From Caldilineaceae bacterium (GTDB lineage: Bacteria; Chloroflexota; Anaerolineae; Caldilineales; Caldilineaceae): a stretch of DNA of 64,000 nt. The stretch is from positions 1 to 64,000 of the forward strand of contig JALHQH010000014.1 of the NCBI GenBank assembly GCA_022842065.1. The letters run 5' to 3'. Under the pieces are notes generated by a model. The model ran no database searches, was not told the origin of the DNA, and saw only the letters and a list, made by a program, of their open reading frames with translations. The first letter of the stretch is position 1. Each line of letters begins with the position of its first letter. This document shows positions 24,752 to 32,336 of the stretch, one piece after another. A program made the position numbers and the translations under genes.

Positions 24752-26668
24752 ATGGCCCAACGCGCAGAGTCGCTACCAAGAACCACCTTTGTGTCCGCGC
24801 CACGTCGCCCGACGATGCAGCGCATCTTTGGCCGTGATTGGCAGATTGCCTTTCTCTTTATGGCCCCGATTGTCATCTTGATGACACTTTTTATCGGCTG
24901 GCCCTTTTTTAAGGCCCTCTACACCAGCATGACCATTCGCACCCTGGCGCGTGAAACCCAATTTGTCTGGTTTGACAATTATATTCGCCTCTATCAAGAC
25001 AGCTATTACTTGCAGGCGGTTAAAAACACGGTTGTCTTTACCTCTGGGTCGATTATCAGCAAACTGGTATTGGGCATCTGTGCGGCGCTTTTGCTCCATT
25101 CACAAAAACGCGGGCGCGGTCTGCTCACTGGGCTAATTTTGTTGCCCTGGATTATCCCCTCGGTGGTGCAAGCCTTGGCTTGGCGCTCTATTCTAGACCC
25201 ACTCTTTGGTGGGCTGAATCCGATCCTGCAGGGCTTAGGGCTGATCACACAGCCGTTGGCTTGGCTGGCTGATCCAAAGCTGGCGATGATCAGTGTCATT
25301 GCCGTCAACGTCTGGGCTGGTATTCCCTTTTTTACCGTGAATATATTGGCGGGTTTGCAGTCGATTGATGCCGAACTCTATGAAGCTTCGCAGATCGATG
25401 GTGCCAATGCCTGGCAACGCTTTACTAGTATTACCCTGCCTGGCCTGCGCTATGTGATCGCGGTGGCGACGCTGCTCTCTACCATTTGGACCTTCAATGG
25501 CTTCGAGACGATCTTTCTGCTCACCGGCGGTGGCCCCGGCAATGTGACCAAAGTCTATGCGATTATGGCCTATGAAAAGGCGCGTAGTCTGCAATACGGT
25601 CCGGGAACGGCCATTGCCTTTAGTTTGATGCCGGTGTTGGCCTTCTTTATTTTGATCCTCTCGCGCTATATGCGTCGCGATGCTTCCCTCGACGATGATG
25701 GCACGGCCTGGCAGGATCGGGTCATCGATGGGTTTGTCTGGATGCTGGGGTTAATCGGCCGTATCATTTCCTTCCCCATTGTAGTCGTCGCCCAATTGAT
25801 TGGCCGTCTGCTGCCGGCCCAGACCAGCCGTAGCTATAAACGGGATCAACGTTTCGGTGGGATCATGCGTGGGATTGCGTTGACGCTCATGCTGATCTTT
25901 GTGCTCTTTCCCTTCTACTGGATTTTGATCACCGCCTTTAAGGGAAATCTGCAAATTGGGCAGCGCGAAGGCATCTTCTGGCCCCAACCGTGGACGTTGG
26001 AGCAGTTCAACCGGCTTTTTATTGAGCAGCCCTTCTTCCTCTGGTTCCAAAACTCAGCGATTATCAGTGTGACGACCACGGCCCTCTCGGTCTTTATTGC
26101 GGCGTTGGGTGGCTATGCCCTGGCCCGCCTTAAGTTTTGGGGTGCGCAAAGCATGACCACGGTGCTGCTGATTACCTATCTGCTGCCTGGCGCGCTGATG
26201 TTTATTCCGCTCTATGTGATTTTGGCTGATCTCGGCGTGATCAACACGCGCTGGGCGCTGATCCTCACCTATCCGACCGGCATGATTCCCTTTGCCACCT
26301 GGCTGCTCATGGGCTACTATCGCGCCATCCCCGAAGAGTTGGAACATGCGGCGATGGTCGATGGGGCGACCCGGATGCAAGCGTTCCTGCGTATCACCTT
26401 GCCCTTGGCCACGCCGGCGCTGCTGGCCGTCACGCTCTTTGCCTTTACCAATGCCTGGAAAGAATTCCTCTTCGCCTTTGTCTTTATCAGCAGCGAACGG
26501 CTGATGACCTTGCCGGTCGGCTTGGCGCAGACGATCTTTGGCGATGTCTATCCCTGGGGCATGTTGATGGCGGCCTCGCTGATCATCTCGATCCCCGTCG
26601 TGATCTTCTACATGTATGGTCAGAAGTTTATGGTCGCCGGGTTGACAGCCGGCAGTGTGAAGGGGTAA
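24752..26668 (+). CDS. Fused ABC sugar permease (MalF-like and MalG-like halves in one chain)
   Basis: 638 residues from the ATG at 24752 with GAGGAGGAA upstream. The first half (about 25-315) is a UgpA/MalF-type permease with its EAA loop near residue 210 (EASQIDGANAWQRF). After a linker with further hydrophobic helices comes a UgpE/MalG-type half (about 370-638) with its own EAA loop near residue 530 (HAAMVDGATRMQAF) and the usual VAGLTAGSVKG-style end. The two are normally separate subunits that dimerise; here a single chain supplies the whole pore. No ATPase gene is in the operon, so a shared MsiK-type ATPase encoded elsewhere is likely. Confidence 0.9.
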   Translation: MAQRAESLPRTTFVSAPRRPTMQRIFGRDWQIAFLFMAPIVILMTLFIGWPFFKALYTSMTIRTLARETQFVWFDNYIRLYQDSYYLQAVKNTVVFTSGSIISKLVLGICAALLLHSQKRGRGLLTGLILLPWIIPSVVQALAWRSILDPLFGGLNPILQGLGLITQPLAWLADPKLAMISVIAVNVWAGIPFFTVNILAGLQSIDAELYEASQIDGANAWQRFTSITLPGLRYVIAVATLLSTIWTFNGFETIFLLTGGGPGNVTKVYAIMAYEKARSLQYGPGTAIAFSLMPVLAFFILILSRYMRRDASLDDDGTAWQDRVIDGFVWMLGLIGRIISFPIVVVAQLIGRLLPAQTSRSYKRDQRFGGIMRGIALTLMLIFVLFPFYWILITAFKGNLQIGQREGIFWPQPWTLEQFNRLFIEQPFFLWFQNSAIISVTTTALSVFIAALGGYALARLKFWGAQSMTTVLLITYLLPGALMFIPLYVILADLGVINTRWALILTYPTGMIPFATWLLMGYYRAIPEELEHAAMVDGATRMQAFLRITLPLATPALLAVTLFAFTNAWKEFLFAFVFISSERLMTLPVGLAQTIFGDVYPWGMLMAASLIISIPVVIFYMYGQKFMVAGLTAGSVKG

Positions 26669-26712
26669 GATGGTCCAACTTGTGAAAGTTCGACATCTGA
26701 TCGGAGTTTGCA

Positions 26713-27381
26713 ATGAGTGCTACAGTGGAATCCGCATTGCCCGTTGAACGGCAGGGTTGGCACAGTGATCCTGGGCAACAGGTTATCCTCTATAACGTCA
26801 GTTGGGAAACCTATGAGCGCTTGCTGCGAGAACACGATGGTAATAGTAGCACGCACTTCAGCTATGATCAAGGCAAGTTAGAAATTATCGTTCTCTCGGC
26901 CAAACATGAACGCAAGTCACGGGTGTTATCACACCTCGTCTCCATTTTAGCTGAGGAGCTAGAGATGGATATCGTCGCGTTTGGTTCAACGACTTTCCAG
27001 CGTCCTGATCTACAGAAAGGTTTTGAACCAGACGGCTGCTTCTACGTCACGAATGAGGCAGAGATGCGCAACAAATTGGAGATCGATCTAACGGTTGATC
27101 CAGCGCCCGACTTGATCATTGAAATTGATATCACCAGTCCATCACTCAACAAGTTTCCCATCTTTGCGGCGTTGGGGATCCAAGAAATCTGGCGTTACGA
27201 TGGCGAAACGGTGCGGATTTGGTGTTTAGCAGCGAGCAGCTATCAGGAAGCGATGCAGAGTAGCCTTTTTCCACTAGCGACTGGGGCAACGCTCACTGAG
27301 TTTCTCGAAATCGAGCCAGGTATGCGCCGTACAGAATGGCTTCGTCGCGTCCGCACATGGATAAGATCTCAAATGGGCTGA
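26713..27381 (+). CDS. Uma2 family protein (putative nuclease fold)
   Basis: 222 residues with the Uma2 pattern: YERLLREHDGN opening, KLEIIVLSAKHERKS, a PDGCFYV strand with the conserved Asp, PAPDLIIEIDITSPSLNKF and the closing GIQEIWRYDGETVRI strand. The function of this abundant family is unknown. It follows the fused permease by 44 bases but has its own terminator, so it is probably not part of the transport system. It differs clearly from the member at 17090. Confidence 0.85.
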   Translation: MSATVESALPVERQGWHSDPGQQVILYNVSWETYERLLREHDGNSSTHFSYDQGKLEIIVLSAKHERKSRVLSHLVSILAEELEMDIVAFGSTTFQRPDLQKGFEPDGCFYVTNEAEMRNKLEIDLTVDPAPDLIIEIDITSPSLNKFPIFAALGIQEIWRYDGETVRIWCLAASSYQEAMQSSLFPLATGATLTEFLEIEPGMRRTEWLRRVRTWIRSQMG

Positions 27382-27410
27382 CCGCAAGTACGCTTAATCG
27401 ATTCTCTCAC

Positions 27411-27447
27411 AAAGCGAGACCGCAGCAATGGCGGTCTCGCTTTTTAT
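27411..27447. terminator. Intrinsic terminator between convergent genes
   Basis: Stem AAAGCGAGACCGC (27411-27423) with GCGGTCTCGCTTT (27431-27443), loop AGCAATG, T-rich on the plus side and A-rich on the other. It can serve both the Uma2 gene and the convergent dioxygenase gene. Confidence 0.85.
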
Positions 27448-27454
27448 GTTGATG

Positions 27455-28192
27455 TTACCGATTCCGATAGCGCGCATTGGGCGCTTCTAGAATCGCCCGT
27501 TGTCGCTCGCTCAGTCCCTCGTAGTTGTTAGCATTATAATAGCGGGCTGACCACGAAATGGGATGGGGACTGAACTTGTAGAAGAGAGTGCGCCGTTCGC
27601 CGGCACCGCGCCAGGGTAGGGTGCCGTGGGTCAACGCTTCGGTGAAGATGATCGCCGTGCCCGCCGGACCGGTGACAGCGCGCATGAATGGTTGAAAATG
27701 CTCTAACTCCTTCCACTCATCCGGAAAGGGAAGGTTGCTCTTGTGGCTACCCGGCACGCAGCCAAAGCCACCGTCACCCTCGTTGACATCGCACAAATTG
27801 TAGGCGACGACGGTCAACCCGTTGCGCATTTCCCCATTGTGAAAATGATAATATTGCGACGGATCAAAGGGGGACCCGCCCCCATGCAAACGTGTACCGA
27901 TCGGTCCCTTGCCACTGCGGATCAGATCAGCGTAGTCGTGATCCAGGCGGAAACGGTTGCCCAATAACTCGTCCAAATAGGGCGTGATGGTGGGATTGTC
28001 AATCAAATCAAGATAAGGCGCGCCCCAACTCAGAATGTTGCCCCACCGATGGGTCGTGATCGCCGCCGTCGTCTCCTCGGCAATGTGTTGGTCAAAAAGC
28101 TGATTCAGGGTGCGCAATTGCCCCATATCGAGGGCATTCGGCACGGTAATAAAGCCTTGCAGGTCAAAGAGGTAACGTTCGTGTGCGTTCAT
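27455..28192 (-). CDS. Phytanoyl-CoA dioxygenase (PhyH) family protein
   Basis: 245 residues of the Fe(II)/2-oxoglutarate dioxygenase PhyH family. Family landmarks are LHGGGSPFDPSQYY, the RNGLTVVAYNLCDVNEGDGGFGCVPGSHK core, and the distal His in ALTHGTLPW followed by an Arg for 2-oxoglutarate. It probably hydroxylates a small molecule using oxygen and 2-oxoglutarate; the first facial-triad residues in this subfamily are less obvious than in the human enzyme, so activity is inferred. No strong ribosome site precedes the ATG at 28192. It stands alone between convergent and divergent neighbours. Confidence 0.85.
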   Translation of the reverse strand: MNAHERYLFDLQGFITVPNALDMGQLRTLNQLFDQHIAEETTAAITTHRWGNILSWGAPYLDLIDNPTITPYLDELLGNRFRLDHDYADLIRSGKGPIGTRLHGGGSPFDPSQYYHFHNGEMRNGLTVVAYNLCDVNEGDGGFGCVPGSHKSNLPFPDEWKELEHFQPFMRAVTGPAGTAIIFTEALTHGTLPWRGAGERRTLFYKFSPHPISWSARYYNANNYEGLSERQRAILEAPNARYRNR

Positions 28193-28345
28193 AAGTTTGC
28201 TCGCTTTGATGAAGTGATGGAAAATAAATAGTGGTTACTTTGCAAGCGTTCGTACCCTTGGGCCTGAACGCTTTTTCGTGGCATGAATAATCAACGCATC
28301 GTAGCATAGGTTGTCTACGCTGCCAAGTGAGGAAGACGGACCAAT

Positions 28346-28840
28346 ATGTTGACTTTTACCACCGAACAACTGATCGGCCAACTACAAATGAACACCGGCC
28401 TGATCCATCGTCATGTCGATGATCTCAGTGATGAGGAAGCTTGTGTCTCGCCGGCGGGGGGCAATAGCGCCAACTGGCTGCTGGGCCATCTGCTGGTCTA
28501 TCGCGATATTGCCTGCGAAATGCTCGGCGCGCCGCGGCAGTTGGACGAAGCACTGCATGCCCGCTATGGTAACGGCAGTACGGCCATCACGGCCCCTGAG
28601 GCGGATGTGCCAACGCTAACCGCGTTGCGCGCCCAGCTTGATGCCCAGTTGCCTCACCTGCTGGAATGCATGGGCGGCGCCACCGCGGCCATGTTCGCCC
28701 AAGAAGTAACGCGCCCGAATGGCACAACCACCACCTTGGGCGCGCGCTTTGGCTTCTACATGCTCTTTCACGAACCATTTCATCTTGGTCAATTCGAATA
28801 TGCGCGCCATGCGGTGGGCAAACATGAGGGGTTGATTTAG
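28346..28840 (+). CDS. DinB-like family protein
   Basis: 164 residues with the four-helix DinB/YfiT layout. Candidate metal histidines are in the first helix (LIHRHVDDL), in WLLGHLLVYRD, and in the last helix (HEPFHLGQFEYAR). Many DinB-like proteins are metal-dependent, thiol-related enzymes or stress proteins, and the substrate here is unknown. The last 15 bases of the gene, including the stop, are repeated exactly at 28943-28957. Confidence 0.85.
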   Translation: MLTFTTEQLIGQLQMNTGLIHRHVDDLSDEEACVSPAGGNSANWLLGHLLVYRDIACEMLGAPRQLDEALHARYGNGSTAITAPEADVPTLTALRAQLDAQLPHLLECMGGATAAMFAQEVTRPNGTTTTLGARFGFYMLFHEPFHLGQFEYARHAVGKHEGLI

Positions 28841-28957
28841 GGGTAGTCGGCCACGCGACCCCCACCAGGCACCCGTCCCCCTGGTAAGGGAAGGAAGGGG
28901 CACCTCGTCAACTATTCCCTCCCTTAGCAGGGGAGGGTTAGGGAGGGGTTGATTTAG
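28841..28957. repeat. GC-rich intergenic element bracketed by a 15-bp direct repeat
   Basis: The last 15 bases of the DinB-like gene (28826-28840, GAGGGGTTGATTTAG) recur exactly at 28943-28957, bracketing a 102-base segment. The segment holds TATTCCCTCCCTT...GGGGAGGGTTAGGGAGGGG, which is shared with the element at 51143-51240. It could be a small mobile palindromic element with a target duplication, or a recombination product. Confidence 0.65.
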
Positions 28958-28997
28958 CTTTGTAAAGGGTGGCGGCTTGGCACAGGCGGCTAGTAGC

Positions 28998-30005
28998 CTA
29001 TTCTTGCTTATGCCAGGCTTGGGCCAGCAATTCCAGGCTGCGCACCCGATTCTCAACGCCATAGGCGGCGCTAAAGACCATCAATTCGTTCGCCACGGTG
29101 ACGTCAACCAGTTCGTCCAAAGCGGCAACCACGCTTTCCGGTGTGCCGATAATGCGGTTGGTCGGCATCTGGCGCGCAATGGGTAAGTCTGGATGGGCAT
29201 TTGCACGTTCGGGCGGTAACAAGGGAATGAAACGACCGCTGCGGATCGCATAGGTCATCAACTGGCCCGAGGCTGCCAGCCAATTCGCTTCTTCTTCGGT
29301 GGCCGCAGTCAACACATTGGCCGTGACAATCGCATAGGGCTCTTGCAAGACGACCGATGGGGTAAAGTTCTGGTGATAGAGCGCCAGCGCCTGCAAGGTG
29401 CCGCCGGTATCAAAATGGTGGGCAAAGGCGAAGGGTAGGCCAAGTTGCCCCGCCAACTGGGCGCTGTAGCCACTGGAGCCGAGCAGCACAATCTCCGGCG
29501 TTGACTCGGCCACCGGCGTGGCAGAAAAGCGGGTCCACAGCCCTTCGTTGCCACGCCGGTCACCCAGTAAGCCCATGAGATCGAGCAGATAGCGTGGAAA
29601 CTCATCAACGCTGAGCGAGGTCGGCGAACGGCGGAGCGCCGCAGCGGTGGCTGGATCGGTGCCGGGGGCGCGGCCAATCCCGAGGTTAATGCGGCCAGGG
29701 TGCAACGCTTCTAACATCGCGAATTGTTCCGCGACAACTAAAGATGGGTAATTTGGGAGCATGACCCCACCTGACCCAACCTTGATCTTGCTGGTCGACG
29801 CGGCCAGATGCGCGATCAGCACTGCTGGATTGGTACTGGCAACTGAGGGCATGTTGTGATGTTCGGCCACCCAAATGCGGGTGTAGCCAAGCGCTTCCGC
29901 CTGTTGTGCCAACTTGGTTGTCTCGGCCAGTGCTGTGGCGCTGGTGCCATTTTCACTGACAATCGCCAGATCAAGGACGGAAAGCGGTATGCGCTGCATA
30001 GTCAT
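28998..30005 (-). CDS. Luciferase-like (LLM) flavin-dependent oxidoreductase, YwcH-type
   Basis: 335 residues of the bacterial luciferase-like monooxygenase superfamily. Landmarks are YTRIWVAEHHNMP (conserved active-site His-His), the KIKVGSGGVMLPNYPSLVVAEQFAMLEALHPGR core, GRAPGTDP and the SSGYSAQLAG flavin-phosphate loop. It should use reduced FMN and oxygen, or act as an F420-type oxidoreductase; the substrate is unknown. A second, more distant member is at 57604. The gene is separate from its neighbours, with the 54-bp palindrome upstream. Confidence 0.9.
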   Translation of the reverse strand: MTMQRIPLSVLDLAIVSENGTSATALAETTKLAQQAEALGYTRIWVAEHHNMPSVASTNPAVLIAHLAASTSKIKVGSGGVMLPNYPSLVVAEQFAMLEALHPGRINLGIGRAPGTDPATAAALRRSPTSLSVDEFPRYLLDLMGLLGDRRGNEGLWTRFSATPVAESTPEIVLLGSSGYSAQLAGQLGLPFAFAHHFDTGGTLQALALYHQNFTPSVVLQEPYAIVTANVLTAATEEEANWLAASGQLMTYAIRSGRFIPLLPPERANAHPDLPIARQMPTNRIIGTPESVVAALDELVDVTVANELMVFSAAYGVENRVRSLELLAQAWHKQE

Positions 30006-30039
30006 TCACGAATCTTTCTTTGTTGTCTCTATAACTGAT

Positions 30040-30093
30040 ACGACATTCTTTTATCGCCCGATGGTATACCATCGGGCGATAAAAGAATGTCGT
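30040..30093. repeat. Perfect 54-bp palindrome
   Basis: Arms 30040-30066 and 30067-30093 are exact complements with no loop, centred on GGTATACC and bounded by ACGACATTC/GAATGTCGT. It lies between the end of the holin-like gene and the start of the luciferase-like gene, both on the minus strand. It has runs of four T and four A within the stem. Confidence 0.9.
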
Positions 30094-30154
30094 GTACCTC
30101 TCTATATCGATGCGACGAACCTGCACCCAGCCGGCTGGCGAATGGCGCGCAACC

Positions 30155-30493
30155 TTATAGAATCCAGAAAATGATCGCACTCAAAATCGACAAGAGGATC
30201 GAGCCGATCAGCGCGCTGATAAAGCCATTCTTAAGGCGGAAGCCATCCACCAGGGACGCGGCCAGCCCAAAGAGCAGGGCATTGACTACCAGCGCGAACA
30301 AGCCCAATGTCAACAGTGTGAGTGGAAAGGCCAAAAATTGCGCAATCGGCCCCAAGATCCCATTGATCAAACCGAAGACTACCGCCGCCCACAACGCTGT
30401 GCTAAACGACTTAATCTCAATCGCAATGTTTAATTGCGCGATAATAAACAGACTTACCGCTGTCACCAGCCAGGTTACGAGTAAACCAGCCAT
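30155..30493 (-). CDS. Phage holin family 4-type small membrane protein
   Basis: 112 residues, four hydrophobic helices covering nearly the whole length, with the family pattern FGLINGILGPIAQFLAFPLTLLTLGLF. These YvlD/holin-4-like proteins are common chromosomal membrane proteins of unknown role and are not evidence of a prophage. The ATG at 30493 has a strong AAGGAGAAG ribosome site. It stands alone. Confidence 0.88.
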   Translation of the reverse strand: MAGLLVTWLVTAVSLFIIAQLNIAIEIKSFSTALWAAVVFGLINGILGPIAQFLAFPLTLLTLGLFALVVNALLFGLAASLVDGFRLKNGFISALIGSILLSILSAIIFWIL

Positions 30494-30849
30494 TTTTCTT
30501 CTCCTTGGTTATATAATCTTCCAGTAAACGATAATAACTGATCATCTCTACGGCTAAGCCGGCCGCAAGTTGCAAGCAGCACAAAGTTGCGCCAAAGTAG
30601 ATCAGGCGTAAAGCCGCTTTTTACAATTTCCCGTAAATTCTATAAAATAGCTCAACACCTGCGGTAACGTTGTACCCCACCAAACTTGCCGGCTATCTTC
30701 TCGCTTCTGCAACAGCTAGTAACATTTGTCCTACTTTCATTTGCTCTCATTCCGCTCCCGGCGATGAGGGCCGTAAGTGGTTCTACCAATCGCGCTGACC
30801 TCCTGGCGGCGCAATCAACCTGATCAACCCATTTTCCGGAGAAACAACC
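30494..30849. other. 356-base intergenic region upstream of the ydc-type operon
   Basis: It separates the divergent holin-like and ydcS-like genes. It contains the candidate promoter described at 30620-30648. Beyond that I see no hairpin, RNA gene or coding sequence I can support. Confidence 0.5.
30620..30648 (+). promoter_or_regulatory. Candidate promoter of the ydc-type operon
   Basis: TTTACA (30620-30625), a 17-base spacer and TAAAAT (30643-30648). The leader to the ydcS-like ATG would be about 195 bases. Other -10-like words overlap (TATAAA at 30641), so the exact boxes are uncertain. Confidence 0.42.
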
Positions 30850-32076
30850 ATGAAAGAGAAACGGTTCGTGACCCGCTTTATCCCATTCTTGCTCGTTTTG
30901 GCGCTCTTGTTGACTGCTTGCCCTGCCCCACAAACACCAGCGGCGGCACCGGCTGCCGCCGAGGACGCGGCGGTAGAGACCTCTGCGCTGCTGCAGGAGA
31001 TCGGCGCAGGGGAAGGCGAAGTCTCGATTGTGGCCTGGGCCGGCTACATTGAGCGCGGCGAGACCGACCCCGCTTATGACTGGGTGACCGAATTTGAGGC
31101 GGAAACCGGCTGCGCTGTCACCGTGAAGGTGGCGGCAACCTCGGATGAGATGGTCGCACTGATGAATGAGGGCGGTTTTGATCTGGTAACCGCTTCTGGT
31201 GATGCCAGCCTACGCCTGATCCTGGGCGGCAAGATCCAGGAGATCAACACCGACCTGATCACTGACTTTGATACGATTGACGAGCGCTTGCAAGACGCCC
31301 CTTGGCACACGGTGGACGGTAAACATTATGGCGTCCCCTACCAGTGGGGCTCCAATGTGCTCATGTACAACACCGAAACCTTCGGCGATGCGGCACCCAC
31401 CAGTTGGAGTGTCGTCTTTGCAGAGACGACCCTGCCCGATGGCGAATCGAACAAAGGGCGTGTGCAAGCCTTTGATGGCCCCATCTACATTGCTGACGCG
31501 GCGCTCTATCTTAAGGCCCACCAACCCGACCTTGGGATTGATGACCCCTATGCCCTGACCCAGGCACAATTTGATGCCGCGGTCGCACTGCTACAAGGCC
31601 AGCGCGAACTGGTTGGCCGCTACTGGCATGATGCGTTTGTCCAGATCGATGACTTTACGAATGAAGGGGTGGTCGCTTCTGGTTCGTGGCCCTTCCAGGT
31701 CAACATTCTCGTCGCCAATGGCGAACCGATTGCCAGCGTGATCCCTGAAGAAGGTGCGACCGGCTGGGCCGACACCACGATGATGCATGTCGATGCTGCC
31801 CACCCCAATTGCGCCTATATGTGGCTCAACCACTCGCTCAACCCCAAGTTGCAAGGTGATCTCGCCGCCTGGTTTGGCTCAGTGCCCTCGGTCCCCGCCG
31901 CCTGCGAAGGCAACGAATTGCTGGGCGCGGAAGGTTGCACGACCAATGGCTTCGATAACTTCGACCAGATCAGCTTCTGGAAGACGCCGACCGCTGACTG
32001 TGGCGGCAGCGGCGGTGCCTGCGTCCCCTATGCGGAGTGGGTGACGAGTTACGTGGCGATTATGGGCGGGCAGTAG
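30850..32076 (+). CDS. ydcS: YdcS-type polyamine-family ABC substrate-binding lipoprotein
   Basis: 408 residues. A signal peptide with lipobox ending at Cys24 (LLTAC) anchors it outside the membrane. The mature chain follows E. coli YdcS almost motif for motif: GYIERGETDPAYDWV, ATSDEMVALM, DLVTASGDASLRLI, PYQWGSNVLMYNT, KGRVQAFDGPIYIADAAL and the closing AIMGG. The family binds polyamines or similar cations; E. coli YdcS has also been linked to polyhydroxybutyrate. It heads an operon with an aldehyde dehydrogenase, an ATPase and, after an insertion, two permeases. GGAGAAACAACC precedes the ATG. Confidence 0.92.
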   Translation: MKEKRFVTRFIPFLLVLALLLTACPAPQTPAAAPAAAEDAAVETSALLQEIGAGEGEVSIVAWAGYIERGETDPAYDWVTEFEAETGCAVTVKVAATSDEMVALMNEGGFDLVTASGDASLRLILGGKIQEINTDLITDFDTIDERLQDAPWHTVDGKHYGVPYQWGSNVLMYNTETFGDAAPTSWSVVFAETTLPDGESNKGRVQAFDGPIYIADAALYLKAHQPDLGIDDPYALTQAQFDAAVALLQGQRELVGRYWHDAFVQIDDFTNEGVVASGSWPFQVNILVANGEPIASVIPEEGATGWADTTMMHVDAAHPNCAYMWLNHSLNPKLQGDLAAWFGSVPSVPAACEGNELLGAEGCTTNGFDNFDQISFWKTPTADCGGSGGACVPYAEWVTSYVAIMGGQ

Positions 32077-32101
32077 CAGACAAGATGACAAGGTGACCGG
32101 A

Positions 32102-32257
32102 TGATACTGTTGCACTATCTTACGAAATGGGGTTAAAACCCCTTGCTAACAGCGAGAAGCCGCCTCAGCGGCTGAAAAAACGATCCTAGCCGCTGAGGCG
32201 GCTTCTCGTTGTCAGGCCGGGATTTGAATCCCGTTGTAAGATAGTGCAACAGTATCA
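32102..32257. repeat. 156-bp cloverleaf-like nested palindrome
   Basis: An outer stem of 22 perfect base pairs (32102-32123 with 32236-32257) encloses three hairpins: GGGGTT-AA-AACCCC (32129-32142), a 21-bp stem (32153-32173 with 32188-32208, containing GCCGCCTCAGCGGC) and CGGGATT-TG-AATCCCG (32218-32233). It lies between the binding-protein and dehydrogenase genes of one operon. The T-arm-like look of the third hairpin does not make it a tRNA. Confidence 0.9.
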
Positions 32258-32336
32258 CAGGATGACAATGTGACGCAGTGTAACCATCATGTCACCTTGT
32301 CACCTTGTCATCCGGCCATAGCTAGAGGAGCAAAAC

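Noticed and set aside
26054..26713. Minus-strand 219-codon open frame
   Set aside because: Antisense to the MalG-like half of the fused permease; composition is Arg/Gln/His-rich shadow.
28244..28276. AAGCGTTC...GAACGCTTTTT terminator-like hairpin
   Set aside because: No plus-strand gene ends before it; it lies in the upstream region of a minus-strand gene, so no role was assigned.
30155..30493. Holin-like gene as a sign of a prophage
   Set aside because: This family is a common chromosomal membrane protein, and there are no phage genes nearby.
32218..32233. CGGGATTTGAATCCCG, resembling a tRNA T-arm
   Set aside because: There is no acceptor, D-arm or anticodon arm of tRNA size around it; it is the third hairpin of the nested palindrome.
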